64,000 nt of DNA from Pectinatus cerevisiiphilus (GCF_004341685.1 NZ_SMAA01000001.1:124001-188000); one strand, 5' to 3'. Shown: positions 35,541 through 45,650, counted from the first letter of the stretch. Numbers and translations: made by a program. The notes: generated by a model not told the origin, from the sequence alone.

Positions 35541-36799
35541 AGCCCTCTTTCAAAGAATTTTTGGGGTGATGTGATTTCACCGTAAAGCGCAGCAGTTGCT
35601 ACTGAGGCTGGTGAAGCAAGATAAATCCGCCCTTTAAGGTTTCCCATGCGTCCGGGAAAGTTGCGGTTTGTTGAAGAAATACAGACTTCATCAGCAGCGA
35701 TAAGCCCCTGGTGGATACCGAGACAGGCTGCGCATCCTGGCGTTGCAAGGGTTGCGCCTGCAGCAATTAATGTTTGGATGTATTTTTTTTCTATGCATTT
35801 TTCTAATACGGAACGTGAAGCTGGTACTAAGATCATACGTGTACCGTTGTGCACCTTTTTGCCTTCCAGTATTTTAGCAGCAATGGCAAAATCTTCTACA
35901 CGGCCGCCAGTACAAGAACCAAGGTATGCCTGATCTACATGCAGACCTGCGAACTTATTAATATTATCTACGTTGTCGACACTGAATGGTGCAGCGATTT
36001 GCGGGCCGATGTTGGTTACATCATATGTAAGGTCTGCGGTATATTTATAATCTTCGTCAGTATGGTAAATCGTATAGTTATGAACGCCATGTTTTTGGAG
36101 AAAATCAGTAGTAATTTTATCTGGCTGGATATAGCTCGTTTTTGCACCTAGTTCAGTAGTCATATTGCACAATGCCATGCGTTCGGATATGTTGAAATCC
36201 TTGAGTATAGGGCCGCAAAACTCAATCGCTTTATAAACACCATAATCTGCTTTGAGATCACCAATAATATGCAAAATTACATCCTTGGCGTAAACGCCCT
36301 TTTGCAGTTTACCGATGAGATTGATGCGAATTATTTCAGGAACTTTGAACCAGAGTTTGCCCGTTACAAGGATAGTGGCAAGATCAGTAGCACCGACACC
36401 TGTGCCAAATGCACCAAATGCACCGTGCGTAGTCGTATGCGAGTCCGTAATAACAATAATTTCACCGGGGTGTGAGAAACCATAGTCAGCCATGAGTTGG
36501 TGGCATACCCCTTCATTGATGTCCATGAGTTTTTTTATTCCCTGTGCTTTGGCAAATTCTCTAAATTTTTTGTGGTTATCTGCTTGCTTTTCTGTTGCAC
36601 AGGGGGCGTAATGGTCGAAAAAAAGAATAATTTTTTTGTTATCGAAAACTGTTTCACCACCCATTTCCCCAAATGATTTAACTGTTTGGTAATAAAGGTC
36701 GTTAATTCCGGCGATATCAATAGTACAGTTGATAAATTCACCGGCATGAACAGTTGCTTTACCAGCTTTTTTTGCTAATAATTTTTCAATGGCATGCAT
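35531..36799 (-). CDS. leuC: 3-isopropylmalate dehydratase large subunit-like (LeuC/aconitase family)
   Basis: A 422-residue aconitase-type large subunit. The [4Fe-4S] cysteines are in YLGSCTGGRVEDF and TPGCAACLG, and substrate residues in ITDSHTTTHGAFGAFGTGVG. ATG 36799 is preferred to a GTG at 36808 because GAGTGG is better spaced. There are no leuA or leuB genes nearby; instead it pairs with a dehalogenase-like hydrolase and a divergent LysR regulator, so a catabolic (for example dimethylmalate or citramalate) role is as likely as leucine synthesis. That alternative is inference from context. Confidence 0.85.
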   Translation of the reverse strand: MHAIEKLLAKKAGKATVHAGEFINCTIDIAGINDLYYQTVKSFGEMGGETVFDNKKIILFFDHYAPCATEKQADNHKKFREFAKAQGIKKLMDINEGVCHQLMADYGFSHPGEIIVITDSHTTTHGAFGAFGTGVGATDLATILVTGKLWFKVPEIIRINLIGKLQKGVYAKDVILHIIGDLKADYGVYKAIEFCGPILKDFNISERMALCNMTTELGAKTSYIQPDKITTDFLQKHGVHNYTIYHTDEDYKYTADLTYDVTNIGPQIAAPFSVDNVDNINKFAGLHVDQAYLGSCTGGRVEDFAIAAKILEGKKVHNGTRMILVPASRSVLEKCIEKKYIQTLIAAGATLATPGCAACLGIHQGLIAADEVCISSTNRNFPGRMGNLKGRIYLASPASVATAALYGEITSPQKFFERGLCS

Positions 36800-36862
36800 G
36801 CTGACCACTCTTTTCTTATATTTGAAAATTATCTTACTCTTTTGTCATTGATTTTAGATTAA

Positions 36863-36922
36863 AATAATTATAAAATCAATTTTATATATTATATAAAGGT
36901 ATAAAAACATTTTATAATTATT
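36863..36922. promoter_or_regulatory. 13-bp inverted repeat between leuC and the LysR gene
   Basis: AATAATTATAAAA (36863-36875) and its exact complement TTTTATAATTATT (36910-36922) flank a second palindrome, TATAAAAT-CA-ATTTTATA (36869-36886). This is where a LysR protein controlling a divergent operon would bind; the AT-richness lowers the weight of this evidence. Confidence 0.4.
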
Positions 36923-36938
36923 CAAATAAGGAGTTTCT

Positions 36939-37880
36939 ATGCAACCGGAAATGATTTATATATATGAAGTTTATCGAACAGGTAGTTTTTCTAAAGCAGC
37001 AGCTAATCTTTATCTGTCGCAGCCGGCTTTGAGTATTGCGGTGAAAAAAGTGGAAAAAGAGATCGGTATGCCCCTTTTTGACCGAAGCCATCAACCCTTG
37101 CAGTTAACTGAAGCCGGTAGAATTTATATTAAAAAAATTCTTAAAATAAAATTATTGGAAGGCGATATGGCAAATGAACTGCAAGATATTGCCAATCTTG
37201 CTACGGGTGAATTACATATCGGCGGTACACAATATTTTAACTCTTATGTTATGCCGGCAATTATAAAAAAATATATACATTATTATCCCCATATCAACAT
37301 TTCTTTGTTGGAGGATAATTCCGGATTGCTTGATGATAAGCTGGCGGACGGTTCAGTTGATATTATGTTTCACTGCGGCAAATTTGATGAAAAATCTTTT
37401 GCAGGGGCAAAGATATTTGAAGATCATCTGCTTTTGGCCGTGCATAAGGAATTACTCAAGGATAAGGAGATAGCAATACAAGGATTGACGGCCGGACAAG
37501 TGCAAAAAAATGAGTTTGAGGAAAAAGATTGTCCAATTGTGCCATTAAAAATTTTTGCTGCTATGCCCTTTTTGATTTTGACCAAAAGTAATAATTTGCG
37601 GGAACGAGCACTAAATATTTGTCGATCTGCTGGTTTTACGCCTAAAGTCCGTTTTTATGTTGAGCAGTTGGAAACGTCCTATCATCTCGCCTGCCACGGA
37701 CTCGGTGCGGCATTTGTAAGTGATCGGATGGTTAAGGAACATTCACCGCAGGATATGCTTTATTATAAATTAACAAACGAGGAAGCCGATCGCTGCTTTC
37801 AGGCAATTACCCGAAAAAATGGTTATATGTCACATGCAATGCGGCGTTTTATTGAATTGGCACGTACTATTTGGCTGTAG
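36939..37880 (+). CDS. LysR-family transcriptional regulator
   Basis: A 313-residue regulator with an N-terminal winged HTH (residues 1-62, SFSKAAANLYLSQPALSIAVKK split over the recognition helix) and a C-terminal periplasmic-binding-like effector domain (about 90-300, beginning LHIGGTQYFNSYVMPAI). It is divergent from the leuC-leuD-hydrolase unit with 139 nt between the starts, the standard arrangement for control of that unit by its substrate or an intermediate. AAGGAG lies ahead of the ATG. Confidence 0.9.
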   Translation: MQPEMIYIYEVYRTGSFSKAAANLYLSQPALSIAVKKVEKEIGMPLFDRSHQPLQLTEAGRIYIKKILKIKLLEGDMANELQDIANLATGELHIGGTQYFNSYVMPAIIKKYIHYYPHINISLLEDNSGLLDDKLADGSVDIMFHCGKFDEKSFAGAKIFEDHLLLAVHKELLKDKEIAIQGLTAGQVQKNEFEEKDCPIVPLKIFAAMPFLILTKSNNLRERALNICRSAGFTPKVRFYVEQLETSYHLACHGLGAAFVSDRMVKEHSPQDMLYYKLTNEEADRCFQAITRKNGYMSHAMRRFIELARTIWL

Positions 37881-38110
37881 TAAGTACGAATGCAATTTGA
37901 AAAGGGCAGGTAGGTGTATTAACTTATTATAATAAGTCGTATTAATGGCAGCTAAGAGGATATGTAATTAAAGATATTTACCAGCGTATTTTCAATAAAG
38001 GGGTGCAGGTTTGGTTTTTATGGTACCTGTCTAAGCGATATATAACTGCCGAAAGGTTTACAATATGTTAAAATATAAAAATACACTATAATAATTTTAA
38101 GGAGCAGGTT

Positions 38111-39127
38111 ATGAAAATATTAGTTACCGGTGGAGCTGGCTTTATTGGCAGCAATTTTGTTTATTATCAATTGGCTAAACATAGTGATGAAATAATATGT
38201 CTTGATTTGCTAACTTATGCAGGCAATTTATCAACATTGGCAGAGGCTTTGCAAAATAAAAAATTTAAATTTATCAAGGGCGATATAGCGGATAGAAAAT
38301 TTGTTTATGGGCTTTTTGCGACAGAAAAGCCGGATGTTGTTGTCAACTTTGCGGCGGAAAGCCATGTCGACAGGTCGATTGAATTTCCGGAAGTTTTTTT
38401 GCGCACCAATATAATGGGCACAAACGTTTTATTGGATGCCTGCCGTAAATACGGTATAAAGCGTTACCACCAAGTTTCTACAGATGAAGTTTACGGCGAT
38501 TTGCCGCTTGATGCTGTTGATAATTTTTTTACCGAAACCACACCCCTTCACACCTCAAGTCCGTATTCGGCATCTAAAGCATCTGCTGACCTGCTGGTAC
38601 AAGCTTATTATCGTACCTATGCACTGCCGGTGACTATTTCACGCTGTTCAAATAATTACGGGCCTTATCATTTCCCTGAAAAACTTATTCCTTTGATGAT
38701 TATTAATGCATTAAACAATAAAGCACTGCCTGTTTACGGCAAAGGCGAAAATGTACGTGACTGGCTTTATGTGCAGGATCATTGTGAAGCTATTGACCTC
38801 ATTATCAGAAAAGGGACGGAGGGAGAGGTTTATAACATAGGCGGGCATAATGAAAGAACAAATTTAGAAGTTGTCAAAACTATTCTAAAAGAATTAGGCA
38901 AACCACAAGAGTTGATCAAATTCGTTACAGACCGGCCGGGACATGATAAACGGTATGCCATTGATCCCTCCAAGATAAAAAAGGCATTGGGCTGGCAACC
39001 ACAGACTTCCTTTGATGCGGGTATAAAGAAAACTGTAAAATGGTATTTGCAGCACCGGCAATGGTGGGAAGATATAATAAATGGTTCATATCAGGACTAT
39101 TACAATAAAATGTATGGTAATAGGTAA
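38111..39127 (+). CDS. rfbB: dTDP-glucose 4,6-dehydratase
   Basis: A 338-residue extended short-chain dehydrogenase with [14 protein letters not shown] (NAD binding), [22 protein letters not shown] (catalytic Thr-Asp-Glu), and [14 protein letters not shown] (the Tyr-x3-Lys pair). It makes dTDP-4-keto-6-deoxyglucose, the RfbC substrate, for rhamnose in surface polysaccharide. It stands alone, with a 230-nt leader upstream that shares several blocks with the ugd, rfbC and galM leaders. A 9-bp hairpin (39130-39159) follows the stop. Confidence 0.95.
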   Translation: MKILVTGGAGFIGSNFVYYQLAKHSDEIICLDLLTYAGNLSTLAEALQNKKFKFIKGDIADRKFVYGLFATEKPDVVVNFAAESHVDRSIEFPEVFLRTNIMGTNVLLDACRKYGIKRYHQVSTDEVYGDLPLDAVDNFFTETTPLHTSSPYSASKASADLLVQAYYRTYALPVTISRCSNNYGPYHFPEKLIPLMIINALNNKALPVYGKGENVRDWLYVQDHCEAIDLIIRKGTEGEVYNIGGHNERTNLEVVKTILKELGKPQELIKFVTDRPGHDKRYAIDPSKIKKALGWQPQTSFDAGIKKTVKWYLQHRQWWEDIINGSYQDYYNKMYGNR

Positions 39128-39327
39128 ACAACTGCATAATATTGATGATATATGCAGTTATATGGGCGGGCTTGTTCACTACTATGGTATGTTATGCATA
39201 GAAAGCAGGAAAAAACACTATTATGTGATTTTTTTTACAAAATTAGAGGAAATACTATTGCTTTTAGAGAAGTAATCCCTACTTATGAATAATAGTTATT
39301 CATTTGTAAAAGTAATGGTTAATTGGA

Positions 39328-40800
39328 ATGTCACCAGAGAAATTTATTTCTTTGGCAGCTGTTACGTTACTATGGAAATTTTTCGTAACCGATTGGATGA
39401 TTTTTATGACAGTAGAAAAATTTAACCTTCCTAAAAAAGTATTAAAAGGTTGGCAGGAAATTTTAAATTTAGTGGTAAGTATGGCACATACCCGGGCCGC
39501 GCTCATTATGCATTTAGAAAATGACTATTTGGAAACGTTTTTAGCCAGCGAGAATAAGGGTAATCCTTATAATGTCGGCGAGGCATCGTATTTCTTTAAT
39601 TCAGGACTTTATTGTGAAAGAGTTATAGAGAAACAATCCATGCTGCTTGTAGCTAATGCAAGAAAATCTGTGGAATGGGAACATAATCCGGATATGAAGC
39701 TTGGAATGGTGTCTTATCTGGGATTTCCAATAAGATTACCTGATGGTAAGCCATTCGGGACAATATGTTTACTGGATGATAAGGAAAATGCTTTTTCTCC
39801 GGATATTATTAATTTTATGAAGCAGATGCGCAATTTAGTTGAAAATAACCTGCTGGTGGAAGAACAGATTTATGTGGAACGTGATTTACTTCGCAAATTG
39901 CGCAATAGTGAGAGAAAGTATAAGCTAATTGCAGAAAATACGCTGGACATTATTTCAACGGTAAATTTGAAGGGTGAACTGACCTATATTAGTCCGTCAA
40001 TACAGAAGCACACTGGGTATACACCGGCGGAATATGTTAAATTACCAGTGACAAAGATGTTTACGCAAGCATCATGCAAGCTATTAGAAAAATATTTTAC
40101 TAAAGTGCGTGAGGATGTCGCCCAAGGAAAGAAAGTAGGTACTTTCCAAGAAGAATTAAGGGGTATCTGTAAGGACGGTTCAGTCGATTGCGTGGAAATG
40201 GTTTTGAGCGGTATACATAATAATGTCGAAGGTGAGCCTATTGAATTGGTTGGGGTTACACGCGATGTGACAGAACGCAGGAAACTGGAAGATAAGGTTT
40301 TTCATTTGGCAATGCACGATGCCCTGACTGATTTACCCAATATGAGATTTGCCAATGAGTTTTTAGGCCAGGCTATCCAAAAGGCAGTAAAGCATGGTAC
40401 GAAAATAGGGATTATGTTCATTGACCTCAACCGTTTTAAACCAATTAATGATACTTACGGGCACCGTACCGGCGATTTACTTTTGGGACATGCGGCTGAA
40501 ATGATAAAGGCTGTTTTGCCCGCAGACGCTATTGCCGCGAGGATAGGTGGGGATGAATTTTTGGTTATCGCCAGTAATATAAACTGTAAGGATGAAGTTG
40601 CGCGGTTGGCTGAAAAGATAATTAAAAATCTCGTGAATCCGTTTTTGTATAAAAAGGAAAAGATAGTTGTTGGCGCAAGTCTGGGTATAGCCATGTATCC
40701 GGATGATGGCAGGCAGGCTGCTGATCTGATAGATTTGGCTGATGATGCAATGTATAATGCCAAGAAATGCGGCGATGATAAATACATGTTTGTTTCATAA
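39328..40800 (+). CDS. GAF-PAS-GGDEF diguanylate cyclase
   Basis: Up to 490 residues: a GAF domain (about 45-185, with GFPIRLPDGKPFGTICLLDD), a PAS domain with PAC tail (about 200-320, TYISPSIQKHTGYTPAEY and GVTRDVTERRKLE) and a C-terminal GGDEF domain (about 325-490). The catalytic RIGGDEFLVIA is intact, so it should make cyclic di-GMP. The position where an inhibitory RxxD site is usually found reads LPAD, so feedback inhibition is probably absent. The start is unclear: neither ATG 39328 nor ATG 39406 has a good ribosome site. No transmembrane segment is evident apart from the doubtful N-terminal 26 residues. Confidence 0.85.
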   Translation: MSPEKFISLAAVTLLWKFFVTDWMIFMTVEKFNLPKKVLKGWQEILNLVVSMAHTRAALIMHLENDYLETFLASENKGNPYNVGEASYFFNSGLYCERVIEKQSMLLVANARKSVEWEHNPDMKLGMVSYLGFPIRLPDGKPFGTICLLDDKENAFSPDIINFMKQMRNLVENNLLVEEQIYVERDLLRKLRNSERKYKLIAENTLDIISTVNLKGELTYISPSIQKHTGYTPAEYVKLPVTKMFTQASCKLLEKYFTKVREDVAQGKKVGTFQEELRGICKDGSVDCVEMVLSGIHNNVEGEPIELVGVTRDVTERRKLEDKVFHLAMHDALTDLPNMRFANEFLGQAIQKAVKHGTKIGIMFIDLNRFKPINDTYGHRTGDLLLGHAAEMIKAVLPADAIAARIGGDEFLVIASNINCKDEVARLAEKIIKNLVNPFLYKKEKIVVGASLGIAMYPDDGRQAADLIDLADDAMYNAKKCGDDKYMFVS

Positions 40801-41261
40801 AATAAATGCTTTTTGTATAGGGGCTTTTTAACGAAAAGCTATGTATTAAAAATGAAAAGATGATTTTTGCGGTGTTTGCAGAAGTCATCTTTTTGTTTTA
40901 TTATATATGGCAACCGTGGGGGGGAATGTATATATTTATCGGAAGAGGAATAAAATGGATAAATTGTTTTATGACACAAATTTGTAACAAATAGATAAGA
41001 GGATGGTAATATAATATAAAACGTATAGCTTAAAATTTAAGTGATTTATTTTACTACATAGGTACAGTGATTAGATTTTTATATGAATAATACGAGCAAA
41101 AATAGAATGGATGCTATGTTTACCATGCCGCTTAATTTTATAACTTGGCATAATATAAGGACAGCTGCGAATATATGAATATGATAAATTCTTTAGTGTA
41201 GTTTCACCGAGGGGGAACCTTAGCGGTTTTTGTTTTAGAATAAAATGACAAAAGGCGGAAA
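40801..41261. other. Intergenic region between the GGDEF gene and the RND operon
   Basis: A 461-nt stretch with no convincing ORF. It contains the GGDEF terminator near 40855-40893, a TATAAT at 41010-41015 without a well-placed -35, and a weak hairpin with a T tract (CCG...CGG, about 41207-41231) 30 nt before the adaptor gene that might attenuate transcription. Confidence 0.45.
40855..40893 (+). terminator. Terminator of the GGDEF gene
   Basis: AAAAGATGA (40855-40863) pairs with TCATCTTTT (40885-40893), followed by more T residues. Confidence 0.6.
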
Positions 41262-42518
41262 ATGGGAATGCAATTGGGAAACACAGTAAATACAAAGAAG
41301 AAACGGCTCTTTTTTATTGGCATAGGTATGGTGGTATGTATAATTCTTATAGGTATATATCATTTGTTCTATCAAAAACAAGCGCAAAGTGAGAAAAAGC
41401 TTGTTACGGCAGTACATAGTGTAGAAGTGGAGAAAAAAGACCTAATTAAAAATATTTCACTTGTAGGCCAGATGGTGCCTAAGGCACAGGTCGATATTGC
41501 AGCAAAATATCAGGGGAAAGTAGTAGCTGTCAATGCGGCGCTCGGCCAAAATGTTTCAGCGGGACAAGTAGTAATTGAAGAAGATGTTGATGATGCGGCG
41601 CTGGCAGTCTCTGCAGACCAGCATGCATATAATCAGGCTGTCGCTGACGCAAAAACAACTGAAGTGCAGTTAAATGCGAATTATGATAAGGCAAAGGCCG
41701 ATTATGATAAAGCGCTGATGACGTATCAGCGGGATAAACGGGTTTATGATGTGGGCGGAATTTCTGCTGATGATATGGATGCAGCACAGCAGCAGATGGA
41801 TGATGCGCAGGCAACTTTGGCGGCCATCGAAAACCAGATGGACGGAGGAACGGCATCATCTGTTATATCCGCACAGGAAAACATGGCTAAGGCGAAGAGT
41901 TCCCTGGCAGCGGCACGAAAACAGGAAAATGATATGTACCTGACTTCATCAACAGACGGGATCATAGGCTATAGACAAGTGGAAGCAGGCGATATGGTAA
42001 CAGCCGGACAGAAGCTAATGAGCGTGTATGATAACAGCATGATGTATGTCGATTATCAAGTTTCAGAACAAGATTTGCCGGCTTTTTCGCTCGGTACACC
42101 ATTGACGGTAGATGTTGAATCGTTGAGTAAAAGCTTTGAAGGAAATATCATTTATATAAGCCCGACAATTGATACAACGACAATGACATATGTGCTGCGG
42201 GTAGCCTTAGATAATTCTGACGGTGTATTGAAAGGCGGGATGTTTGCGCGTGCGGCTGTGCAAAGTGTACTGCGCAGTGACGTAATAACGATACCCCAAA
42301 CAGCATTACTTGCCAAAGATGGCAAGAATTATGTTTTTGTCATCAATGACGATGATACGGTAACGCGTAAAGAAGTTTCAGTTGGGGCATCAGGTGACGA
42401 TGACGTTGAAATTCTCAGCGGTCTTTCGGAGGGAGAAAAAATAGCAACGGACAATTTGTCCCGGCTGAGAGATGGTCTGAAAATAAATCCTTTGGCTGAC
42501 GGGAGCGATGCATCATGA
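41262..42518 (+). CDS. RND efflux periplasmic adaptor (membrane fusion protein, HlyD/AcrA family)
   Basis: A 418-residue adaptor with one N-terminal membrane anchor (RLFFIGIGMVVCIILIGIYHL), a lipoyl-type half motif (VDIAAKYQGKVVAVNAALGQ), a coiled-coil hairpin of about 110 residues rich in Ala, Asp and Gln (about 115-220), the second lipoyl half and a beta-barrel domain (LAKDGKNYVFVIN). It links the inner-membrane RND pump encoded next to an outer-membrane channel, supporting a diderm envelope. Its TGA stop overlaps the pump ATG. No TolC-like gene is in the window. Confidence 0.9.
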   Translation: MGMQLGNTVNTKKKRLFFIGIGMVVCIILIGIYHLFYQKQAQSEKKLVTAVHSVEVEKKDLIKNISLVGQMVPKAQVDIAAKYQGKVVAVNAALGQNVSAGQVVIEEDVDDAALAVSADQHAYNQAVADAKTTEVQLNANYDKAKADYDKALMTYQRDKRVYDVGGISADDMDAAQQQMDDAQATLAAIENQMDGGTASSVISAQENMAKAKSSLAAARKQENDMYLTSSTDGIIGYRQVEAGDMVTAGQKLMSVYDNSMMYVDYQVSEQDLPAFSLGTPLTVDVESLSKSFEGNIIYISPTIDTTTMTYVLRVALDNSDGVLKGGMFARAAVQSVLRSDVITIPQTALLAKDGKNYVFVINDDDTVTRKEVSVGASGDDDVEILSGLSEGEKIATDNLSRLRDGLKINPLADGSDAS

Positions 42519-45500
42519 ACATCACCCGGTATTGTATCAAAAAGCCTATAGGTATATCGATGATCGTGTTGTTCTTTGTTGTACTGGGGCTTTTTAGTTT
42601 TTACCGTATTGGGGTAGAATTGTTGCCGGCAATCAATATCCCTTATGTGACAGTGACGGTTGATTATCCTGGAGCCGATTCGGCAGAAATAGAGCAGGAT
42701 GTCATAAAGCCACTGGAAAATTCATTATCGTCCTTAACCAATTTGAAACACATGACAGCTGTGGCCAGACCGGAAAAGGCACAGATAACCTTGGAATTCC
42801 AGTTTTGGACAAATATTGATGCGGCTGCGATTGATACCAACCAGTATGTTAACGCCGCACTCAATAAACTACCAGACGGTATTCAGACACCGACAGTGCT
42901 GAAAAGAGATGTTGACGCACTGCCAATTTTGGAAATCTCCGTGCTGTCTGATAAACCGCTCGGTGAGGTTTATACTGTTGCCAATGATACTTTTATAGAA
43001 CGGCTGCAACGGGCGGGGGGCGTTTCTGATGTCCAGCTCGGTGGCGGGCGTGATAAAGAAATTGCGGTCAATGTCGATAAGGATAAACTGACATATTTTA
43101 ATTTGTCGCTTTCACAGATTGTTTCCCGCATTAAACAGGAAAATGTTTTGACACCGGCAGGCTCTGTGTTTGGCTCGAACTCGGAAACCAATGTCCGTTT
43201 GACGGCGCAGTTTAAGTCGCCGGCAGAAATTTCCTCCATACATGTGAATAACAGTAAGGGGGTAGCTATCCCGCTGTCGAGTATTGCCGATGTGCAGGAG
43301 CAAGACCAAAGGGTTACAAGGTACGCGAGAACTAATGGGCAGGATACTGTGTCATTGTCTGTGTATAAGAACAGTGATGCGAATCTTGTAGATACTTCTA
43401 AGGCTGTTTTAGAGCAGTTGGACTCACTGCGCAAGGATTATCCTGATTATCAGTTCGTGGTAATTACAAATTCGTCTACTTATGTTGAAGATGCATTGCA
43501 CAACACGTTAGAGGCACTGATCGAAGGACTTTTTACTACGGGTTTGGTACTATTTTTGTTTCTGCGTGGCTGGCGGTCTACTGTTGCGGTACTCATTGCC
43601 ATACCTACATCGCTGATAACGACATTTTTCATGATGTATATAGCCGGATTTACCTTTAATATGTTGTCACTCATGGGGATGTCATTGTGTGTTGGTATAT
43701 TGGTCGATGACTCCATTGTTGTCTTAGAAAATATACACAGGCATTTGGCAAAAGGGAAGAGTGCAGCACAAGCGGCTGAAGACGGAAGAAATGAAATAGG
43801 GACTGCGGCTATAGCAATCACTTTATGTGATGTCGTAGTATTTATGCCGATTGCTTTTATGAACGGTATGACAGGGCAGTTCTTTCGGCAGTTCGGTTTG
43901 ACAATAGTTTTTGCTACGCTTTGTTCATTGGCAGTTTCTTTTACGCTGACACCAATGCTGGCATCACAGTTTTATAAGAATGGATTGGGCACGCCCCATA
44001 AGGGTAAACTCTGGGATTTTTTGGACAACTTGGGCAATAAGGTCATTTTATATTATGATAAAATCCTAAACTGGAGCTTTTTTCACACAAAGAAGATTAC
44101 AGCGTCAGTTGTCGTACTGCTTTTATTGTCGATAAGTCTTTATTATCCATTGGGGATTATCGGCGGGGAATATATGCCAAAAACAGATGAAGGCTCATTC
44201 CGGATTATGATGCAGTTTCCGGTGGGGCAGAATATTGATGCGACAAATGATAAGGTTAGGGAAGTGGAAGAGTATCTGCTGCAACAGCCTGAAGTAAAAA
44301 AATTATTTGTCGAGTGTCGGTAAACCTGCTGGTAACTACGGTGGAATCAGTGTGCAGCTGGTTGATAAAAGTCAGCGAGAGAGCATATGGCAGATTACTG
44401 ACCGTGTCCGTACTTATTTGCGGAAACAATTTCCTGACGCGTCTGTGCAGGTTAATGAAACTGAAAGCTCTATGCCGGGTGTTTCCGGTGGTACGGGGAC
44501 AGGAAACTCCGCAGGCAATACAGCACCTGTGCAGATAGAAATCAGTGGCAATAATTTGGATGACACGGTAGCAGCTTCATATAAAATACAGGATGTCTTA
44601 AACAATACTGCCGGCATTAAGGATGTGCGCAGTTCTTACACTGAAGGGGCTCCAGAACTGCGGCTCATAGTTGACCGTGATAAATTACGGTTTTATAATA
44701 CCACTGCCAATGATATCCAGGATGTATTTTCTGGGGCTATTGCAGGGTCGTTGGCAGGTTATTTAGTAAATGATCCTAATAATGACCATCAGGATACTGA
44801 TATATATGTACGGTTAAAAGACAGTGACGGTTTCAAGGCTTCCGATATACGTTCTATTCCGGTCAGTACAAATTCGGGACTTATCAGGCTGGGTGATGTC
44901 GCGGATGTAAAGCCTGATGTGGGACCGGTAATGCTCAGACGTGTTGATAAGCGTGAAGCGATAAATATATCGGCTAATGTAGATGACAGTCGTTCATTGC
45001 AGGATATACTTTCGCAGATTTCGGAAAATTTGTCAGCACAAGATCTGGGCAACAATGTTTCGTACCGCTTTACGGGGCAGGCTGACAATATGCGGGACAC
45101 CTTTATGGAAATGGGACAGGCAATCCTTCTTTCCTTGCTTTTGGTCTACATCTTATTGGCAGTTCTGTATGAGTCCTTGTCCACACCGTTCATAAGAATG
45201 CTGTCCTTACCATTTGGGTTGATCGGCTCGTTTTTCTTCTTAGCTATGACGAGAAATACGATCAATCTGTATTCATTACTGGGGATTCTTGTTATGGATG
45301 GATTAGTGGCTAAAAATGGGACTTTGCTGCTTGACTATACACTTACCCTCATGCAGAGGGGGATGGGCGCCAAGGAAGCAGTAATAGAAGCTGCCAAGAC
45401 CAGAATAAAGCCAATCTTTATGACCTCCATAACTATGATAACAGGTATGCTGCCTACAGCATTGGCGATAACTCCGGGCTCAGAAAGCAGGGTCAGTATG

Positions 45501-45650
45501 GCCTGGGTCGTAATAGGCGGGCTGTTGTCTTCGACATTTTTCACATTGGTAGCTATTCCGTTGATATTTGTTTATTTTGCGCATTTACATCCTTCCCTGA
45601 AGTTTATTCCCAAACTCTGGCGAAAACTTGCAGGAGATAGGAAACATTGA
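42515..45650 (+). pseudogene. RND-family efflux pump (AcrB/HAE1 type) split by a frameshift
   Basis: Two frames together make one RND transporter of about 1045 residues, the usual length. Part 1 (42515-44323) has SMIVLFFVVLGLFSFYRIG, the porter domain and helices TM2-6 with the GILVDDSIVVLENI charged motif. Part 2 (from about 44303 to 45650) begins LSSVGKPAGNYGG and has the second porter and the remaining helices, with LLGILVMDGLVAKNGTLLLDY. They join at an A7 run (44296-44302); with six A residues the frame would read PEVKNYLSSVGKPAG without a break. As written, part 1 ends at TAA 44321-44323. It is either disrupted, a homopolymer error, or rescued by +1 slippage. Confidence 0.85.

Noticed and set aside
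35010-36799. Calling leuC-leuD a leucine operon
   Set aside because: No leuA, leuB or leader peptide is present and the gene neighbours are a dehalogenase-like hydrolase and a LysR gene; the family name is kept but the pathway is left open.
37922-37937. Perfect palindrome ACTTATTATAATAAGT between the LysR gene and rfbB
   Set aside because: Eight-base arms with no spacer made only of common AT-rich words are expected about once or twice by chance in a window of this size and composition.
41207-41231. Hairpin plus T tract just before the RND adaptor gene, considered as an attenuator
   Set aside because: The stem depends on two G-T pairs and a bulge; it is too weak to list as a terminator and no leader peptide was evident.
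44296-44323. Programmed -1 frameshift in the RND gene
   Set aside because: The A7 run contains A AAA AAA, but the downstream frame is +1 relative to the upstream one, so -1 slippage would not join them.
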